The notes beneath the pieces are model-generated. The model saw only the letters and a list, made by a program, of their open reading frames with translations, did not search any database and had not been told where the DNA came from. 64,000 nucleotides of DNA from Paenibacillus sp. (GTDB lineage: Bacteria > Bacillota > Bacilli > Paenibacillales > YIM-B00363): contig NZ_JAPSKE010000005.1 of assembly GCF_031177825.1 (NCBI RefSeq), positions 1-64,000 of the forward strand, in the 5' to 3' direction. Within the stretch, counting starts at the first letter, position 1, and each line of letters starts with the position of its first letter. The position numbers were made by a program, and so were the translations under genes. Shown here in pieces: positions 59,566-64,000 of this stretch.

Positions 59566-61740
59566 GTGTTCATACCTATATCTCGCCATCGATCCCGAGG
59601 AAGCGTCGCCGAAGTGCTGCGCGGCGCGTCTCAAGCTCTCGTTCTGCTCTTCTGTCTCGGCGTTGCGATCACGTACCTCTCCTTCGTGCCCGATTATTAC
59701 GACCGCCTGGTTTCCGAATGCCTCGTCTTCGGCTGCGAGGATGCCGCCCCCGCGCCGCCGACATCGGCGGCGGCCCTCCGATCGAACGGCATGACGATCG
59801 AATCGTATGCGCTCCTCTATGTCGCGATCGACGTCGGCTTTACGCTGTCGTTCGTCGCCGCGGCGTTGACGCTGCTCGCCCAAGCCCGCCGCGAGCCGAT
59901 GGCCTGCCTCGCGGCGGCCATGCTGGTCGCGCTCGGCGCGACGTTCCCGTCGCTGCTCTACGTCGCCGCAAGCGGATCGTTCGCGGTGGCGGCGCTCGAC
60001 GCGGTCGGGTGGATTTCGCTCTTCGCCTTCTTCACGCTGTTCCCCGACGGCCACATCGTCTCCTATCGGCTCGCCGCGCCCGTCGCGTGGTTCGCCGCCG
60101 TCAAGCCCCTGAAGGCGTTCTGGCCGGGAACCGCCTTGGACCATTCGACTTGGCCGCTCGTCTGGCAAGTAACGTTGTTCCTGCTGCCGATCGCCTCGGT
60201 GCTCGGAACGCAAATCTACCGTTATCGGCGGCGATCCGCCCCGGAGCAGCGGCAGCAGTCCAAGTGGGTGCTGTACGGCTTGACCGTCGGCTTCGGCGCT
60301 TTCCTCGCGATCAGCTTGCTGTTCGCGAGCGGGCTGTTCCGCACCCCGATGTCTTTCGTCATTCTGAACGCGCTCCTGCATCTGTTCCTCCTCGTCATTC
60401 CGGTGACGCTTGCGCTCGCCGTGCTGCGCCGACGGCTGTGGGACGTGGACCCCGTCGCGTACCGAACGGTCGTCTACGCGTCGTTGACCGCCTGCGTCTT
60501 AGCGATATACGGTTTCTCGATTTTCTACTTCGGGCAATGGTTCGCTTCGGAAGACGGTCTCTTTCCTTCTCTGCTCTCGACCGCGATCGTCGCCGTCGTC
60601 TTCGCCCCGCTCCGGGAACGGCTGCAGCGCGTCGTGAAGCGCCTGCTGAAGGGACGGCACGACGACCCGTACGGAACGCTCGCCGAGCTGCGAAGCTTGC
60701 TCGTTCGTCCGATGCCGCCGGAGGCGATGCCGGACGCGTTGACGACGTTCTTGCGGAAGGCGCTGCGCATCCCGTATGCCGCAATCGGCATCGACGTCGG
60801 CGGGACGGAGCGCGTCGTCGCTTCCAGCGGAACGCCCTCGGCGGACGTGCGGCTGTTCGATATATGGCACGGCGGCAAGAAGTCCGGCGTCCTGCTGGCC
60901 ATCCCGCGGCCGGGAGAGACGTTCACCGCGGAGGATCGGAAGCTGCTCGACGTCCTGTTGGGGCATGCGGGTCCGATCGTCGACAACTATACGATGACGA
61001 TCGGCATGAGGCTACTGGCGGAAGATTTGCAGCGGTCTCGGGAGAAGCTCGTCGTGGCGCGGGAGGAGGAGCGGCGTCAGCTTCGCCGCAATCTGCACGA
61101 CGAGCTGGCGCCTCGGCTCGCGGCTCTCGGCCTGAGCGCGACGGCCGCGGAGATGTACGTGAAGCGCGACCCGGAACGAGCCGAGGCGCTGCTTTCGGAC
61201 CTTCGGCGCGTCATCCGCTCCACGGTCGAGGATATCCGCTCCCTCGTTCACGACATGCGCCCCGCCGCGCTCGAGGAATGGGGGCTCGTCGGGGCGCTGC
61301 GGGAGCGGATTCGCGAGCTTAGCGCGGCGCGGCCCGAGGGCGGCGGCGTCGACCGCGGGGGGGCGGCGGCGCCCGGGCTCCGCATCGCGCTCGACGCGCC
61401 CGACGCGCTTCCCGCCATGCCGGCGGCCGCGGAGGTCGCCGCGTTCCGCATCGCGACGGAAGCGCTCGCCAACGTCGTGCGGCACAGCCGCGCGACCGCC
61501 TGCACCGTCCGGCTCTCGCTCGACGAAAGCGGGCGGCTGACGCTCGAGGTGGCCGACGACGGCGTCGGCGTCGACCGTCGGCCGCGCGCGACGGGTCGCG
61601 GCGGCATCGGCATCGAGTCGATGCGCGAACGCGCCGCCGAGCTCGGCGGGCACTGCGCCGTAGAGCGGCGCCCCGACGGGGGAACGAGAGTATATGCCGT
61701 CATCCCCATCCCACTTGAACGCAAGGGAGATCGATCGTAG
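59566..61740 (+). CDS. Multi-TM sensor histidine kinase (HisKA_3)
   Basis: 724 aa, GTG start after GGAAGGGGAAG. About nine or ten membrane helices (20-350; FPDGHIVSYRLAAPV and RRRLWDVDPVAYRTVVYASL are typical of this branch), a GAF-like domain (about 375-480), HisKA_3 with RREEERRQ-like helix and His in LRRNLHDELAPRLAALGLSA, and an HATPase with ATEALANVVRHSRA, VADDGVGV and GIGIESMRERAAELGG. Signal unknown. Its cognate regulator, 2 bp downstream, is frameshifted, so the kinase may be an orphan. Confidence 0.92.
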   Translation: MFIPISRHRSRGSVAEVLRGASQALVLLFCLGVAITYLSFVPDYYDRLVSECLVFGCEDAAPAPPTSAAALRSNGMTIESYALLYVAIDVGFTLSFVAAALTLLAQARREPMACLAAAMLVALGATFPSLLYVAASGSFAVAALDAVGWISLFAFFTLFPDGHIVSYRLAAPVAWFAAVKPLKAFWPGTALDHSTWPLVWQVTLFLLPIASVLGTQIYRYRRRSAPEQRQQSKWVLYGLTVGFGAFLAISLLFASGLFRTPMSFVILNALLHLFLLVIPVTLALAVLRRRLWDVDPVAYRTVVYASLTACVLAIYGFSIFYFGQWFASEDGLFPSLLSTAIVAVVFAPLRERLQRVVKRLLKGRHDDPYGTLAELRSLLVRPMPPEAMPDALTTFLRKALRIPYAAIGIDVGGTERVVASSGTPSADVRLFDIWHGGKKSGVLLAIPRPGETFTAEDRKLLDVLLGHAGPIVDNYTMTIGMRLLAEDLQRSREKLVVAREEERRQLRRNLHDELAPRLAALGLSATAAEMYVKRDPERAEALLSDLRRVIRSTVEDIRSLVHDMRPAALEEWGLVGALRERIRELSAARPEGGGVDRGGAAAPGLRIALDAPDALPAMPAAAEVAAFRIATEALANVVRHSRATACTVRLSLDESGRLTLEVADDGVGVDRRPRATGRGGIGIESMRERAAELGGHCAVERRPDGGTRVYAVIPIPLERKGDRS

Positions 61741-61742
61741 AG

Positions 61743-62380
61743 ATGAACATCGCGATCGCAGACGATCATCCATTATTTCGCGGCGGCGTCCGCACCCTGC
61801 TGGAGGCGACGGACGATCTCGTCGTCGTCGGCGAGGCCGGCACCGGCGCCGAGGCGATCCGCCTCGCGGAGACGGTGCGCCCGGACGTCTTGGTGCTCGA
61901 CCTGCGTCTTCCGGATGTGAACGGCATCGAAGTCGCCGAACGGCTGACGGCACAACTGCCCGACCTGCGCATTCTGATTCTGTCGATGCACAAGGACGAC
62001 AAGCGATTCTCGCGGCGATGAAGGCGGGAGCGCGCGGGTATATGCTGAAGGAGGTCGACGGCGCCGAACTGCTCCAATCGATCCGCATGGTCGGAAGCGG
62101 CCACGCCGTGTTCGGCGCCGAGGTGGCGACCCGGCTCGCCGGCTTGTTCGAGCGGAAGCCGGAGCCGTTCGCCGGCTTGCTGACCGGCCGGGAGCGAGAG
62201 GTGCTTCGCTGCCTCGCGGCCGGCGACGGCAACGCCGCTATCGCCGTGCGGCTTCACCTGAGCGTAAAGACGGTCGCGAACCATGTCGCGAACATCCTGA
62301 ACAAGCTGCAGGTGTCGGATCGAAGCGAGGCGCGGCGATTGGCGCAGTCGTACGGCGCGGAGTGCAACGCCGATTCCTGA
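61743..62380 (+). pseudogene. NarL-family response regulator broken by one frameshift
   Basis: The first frame reads MNIAIADDHPLFRGGVRTLL through the Asp site VLVLDLRLPDVNGIEVAE to LILSMHKDDK, then goes out of frame and stops at 62021. The expected continuation, AILAAMKAGARGYMLKEVDG and the HTH LTGREREVLRCLAAGDGNAA, then LHLSVKTVANHVANILNKLQ, is in another frame. Adding one G after the AAG at about 61998-62002 restores a 212-codon gene. Real mutation or sequencing error cannot be told apart here. Confidence 0.88.
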
Positions 62381-62509
62381 CGGCGGGCGCTCGTCAACGC
62401 GGCTGACATCCCTTCCGCGTCCGGAATTTTCCAGATCCGGGAAACCCTATCCCCCCGGCGGCGTATACTTACGTAATGCTCCGACTCGCCTCGGGAATGG
62501 AGGGATTAG

Positions 62510-62773
62510 ATGTACTTTTTATTTTGGACGCTCGTGCTGGTCGTCGGGATCTATTTTCTATATCAGAACCGGGACCAGAAGGAAGATTGGTTGGTATTAA
62601 AACTTGTGGGGTATTACTTCTTAGGAAGCTTCCATTTCAATTTGAACGGCCTGGTGCTTCCGCTCGGCTTCGCGGTCAGCTTGTTCCTCAAACCTAGGGA
62701 GAACCGGGCCGTGAAACGAGGGGCCGCTATCTTCGGACTCGTCATGATGATTATCGGATTGATCCTCCGATGA
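62510..62773 (+). CDS. Small membrane protein, unknown function
   Basis: 87 aa with three hydrophobic stretches (FLFWTLVLVVGIYFLY, LVLPLGFAVSLFL, AAIFGLVMMIIGLIL). GGAGG 7 nt before the ATG and a TATACT box at 62465-62470 support expression. No family recognised. Confidence 0.7.
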   Translation: MYFLFWTLVLVVGIYFLYQNRDQKEDWLVLKLVGYYFLGSFHFNLNGLVLPLGFAVSLFLKPRENRAVKRGAAIFGLVMMIIGLILR

Positions 62774-62813
62774 GAAAACAGGGGCGACGCCGCAATTCGG
62801 CATCGCCCCTGTT
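62773..62813 (-). terminator. Terminator between the convergent 62510 and 62819 genes
   Basis: Perfect 11-bp stem AACAGGGGCGA (62777-62787)/TCGCCCCTGTT (62803-62813), with inner GCCG/CGGC. The minus strand ends TTTTCTC, so it works best for the lipoprotein gene. Confidence 0.8.
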
Positions 62814-62818
62814 CCGCG

Positions 62819-63631
62819 TTACGACCGCTTCTCGACGTTCACGACGTAAGACGCCGTAAACACTTCGCCGCGATGCTGGAACTGTCCCCAAATCTTATAG
62901 ATCCCGGCCTTCGGGAACGTCGTCTCGAACTTCGCCTCCGGCCCGGTCCCCTGGTCCGCCTCGGCGTGGACATGCACGTACCGTTCGCCTTCCTCCGACA
63001 GCACGACGACATGCCCGATCGCGCCGAGGTACGGCTCGAGGTCCGAGATCGGCTCGCCGGTCGCCTCGTCCGCCAGGGAGAACGTCAGCGTCGCCTCCTC
63101 CCCTGCGACCAGTCCTTCCGCCGCAAGCGCGACCCGCTTCCCCGCGACGATCTTGTTCAGACTTTCGTCGGGAACGACGGCTTCGGAGGCGGCCGGCGCG
63201 CCGCCGACCTCCGCCCATGTCAGCTTCGTCATCGCGTCGCCGTCGGTCGGCTTGAAGTCGGCGATGAGCCGGTACGCCCCGCCGGCAGGAAAGACGTTCG
63301 AAATTTCGAAGACGCCTTCTCCCCTATACTCCGGATGGATGTGATTGAAATACGATAAGTCCTTGCTGACGACGATCAAGTGCAGCAGCTTCTCGTGATT
63401 CAGGTCGAACGCTTCGACCGGCGTCCCTTCCTTCGTCGCAAGCTGGAGTCGAATCGACGCGTCTTCGCCTGCCTCCCCATCCACGGACCACGCCGCTTCT
63501 ACGGAATCCGCCATCAATCGGTCGCTCGCCACGGCCACTTCCTCGGTTTCCCAAGACGACTGGGCGCCGCCGCAGCCGGTCAGCGCAAACGAGATGGCCG
63601 CCGCCGCAATTCCCATTCCTAATTTATTCAT
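62819..63631 (-). CDS. YtkA-like secreted lipoprotein
   Basis: 270 aa. Lipobox ALTGCG (Cys about 20). Two tandem YtkA-like beta domains: DLSYFNHIHPEYRGEGVFEI with FPAGGAYRLIADFKP, and LGAIGHVVVLSEEGERYVHV with FPKAGIYKIWGQFQHRG. The HIHPE and HVHAE motifs could bind metal, and YtkA domains are often near copper genes. It overlaps the upstream FtsX gene by 8 bp, so it may be part of an ABC-transporter operon. Confidence 0.85.
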   Translation of the reverse strand: MNKLGMGIAAAAISFALTGCGGAQSSWETEEVAVASDRLMADSVEAAWSVDGEAGEDASIRLQLATKEGTPVEAFDLNHEKLLHLIVVSKDLSYFNHIHPEYRGEGVFEISNVFPAGGAYRLIADFKPTDGDAMTKLTWAEVGGAPAASEAVVPDESLNKIVAGKRVALAAEGLVAGEEATLTFSLADEATGEPISDLEPYLGAIGHVVVLSEEGERYVHVHAEADQGTGPEAKFETTFPKAGIYKIWGQFQHRGEVFTASYVVNVEKRS

Positions 63632-64000
63632 ATCGCAATGCCTCGCTTAACGGAGTTTTCGCGGCGCGGGACGCCGGGGTGAAGCTGGACAGCAGACTGA
63701 CGAGCAGCCCGAACGCGCAGACGGCGGACAGAATCATCCAAGAGATGCCGAAGCGGTACGTCAACGTGTTAATGGACAAGAACGTCGACGTCATGTAGAT
63801 GAGCAGGATCCCGAACGCGCAGCCGATGACGGTCGCGGAGAGACCGATGCCGAAGCCTTCCAGCATGACCATGCGGATCAGCTGGCCGCGCGTCACGCCG
63901 ACGGCTCGCATCATGCCGAGCTCGCGCACGCGCTCCATAATGTTCATTAGCATCGTATTCGTAATGCCGATGCCCGAGATGACGATCGAGAGCACGATCA
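63624..64000 (-). CDS. FtsX/MacB-type ABC transporter permease (C-terminal part)
   Basis: About 125 codons up to the right edge; the gene continues outside. It shows the classic C-terminal FtsX domain: IGITNTMLMNIMERVRELGM, MRAVGVTRGQLIRMVMLEG, three membrane helices and the ending TPLSEALRYE. Together with an ATPase outside the window it would form an export or lipoprotein-handling transporter. The lipoprotein gene overlaps its end. Confidence 0.9.
   Translation of the reverse strand, partial: IVLSIVISGIGITNTMLMNIMERVRELGMMRAVGVTRGQLIRMVMLEGFGIGLSATVIGCAFGILLIYMTSTFLSINTLTYRFGISWMILSAVCAFGLLVSLLSSFTPASRAAKTPLSEALRYE

Overview
The window looks like chromosomal DNA of a GC-rich, endospore-forming member of the Bacillota, most likely Paenibacillaceae (Paenibacillus/Cohnella-like). 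The pointers are a complete gerA-type spore germinant receptor operon, an HrcA/CIRCE-controlled chaperone gene, an S-layer (SLH) surface protein, copper-amine-oxidase-like stalk domains, many glycoside hydrolases, and Bacillota-style sigma-A promoters and AGGAGG ribosome binding sites. No tRNA, phage, transposase or CRISPR array was seen.

Layout. 1-504: the 5' end of a 16S rRNA gene (minus strand) with its leader and two tandem promoters. 0.5-11.2 kb: a 2577-residue SLH surface protein, htpG under a perfect CIRCE, and a TPR membrane protein. 11.2-14.1 kb: an MFS exporter and its MarR regulator, which share a palindromic operator, then a YhdH-type quinone oxidoreductase. 14.5-18.6 kb: a MarR plus heterodimeric ABC exporter operon, divergent from a 7TM diguanylate cyclase (18.7-20.3 kb). 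20.4-22.1 kb: a ROK glucokinase and a membrane-anchored Mrr-like nuclease. 22.1-26.3 kb: the ger operon. 26.4-30.4 kb: a class II UvrA, a broken DrrB-like permease and a two-headed MerR protein. 30.4-33.4 kb: an AraM-type dehydrogenase, a DUF2500 protein and two broken genes. 33.6-53.6 kb: a carbohydrate island with GH42, GH2, GH27, an all-helical hydrolase-like protein, a nanE/RpiR/ROK operon and sucrose phosphorylase, together with AraC and Lrp regulators. 53.8-62.4 kb: two two-component systems, a CPBP protease and a serine hydrolase. 62.5-64 kb: a small membrane protein, a YtkA-like lipoprotein and the C-terminal part of an FtsX permease that leaves the window.

How the genes work together. 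GH42, GH2 and GH27 would release galactose and mannose from plant polysaccharides. The operon at 48.1-51.9 kb would bring N-acetylmannosamine-type sugars into central metabolism through a ROK kinase and NanE under RpiR control. The sensor/regulator pair at 56.9-58.8 kb probably activates two neighbouring transcription units: their promoters share a 35-bp element that occupies the -35 position. The second sensor kinase (59.6 kb) is followed by a response regulator broken by one frameshift.

The window is rich in decayed genes: GH127, DrrB-like, YcnI, YcnJ, a DUF4097-like protein, a response-regulator fragment, a frameshifted stalk protein and an unassigned C-terminal remnant. It also carries two families of short intergenic repeats.
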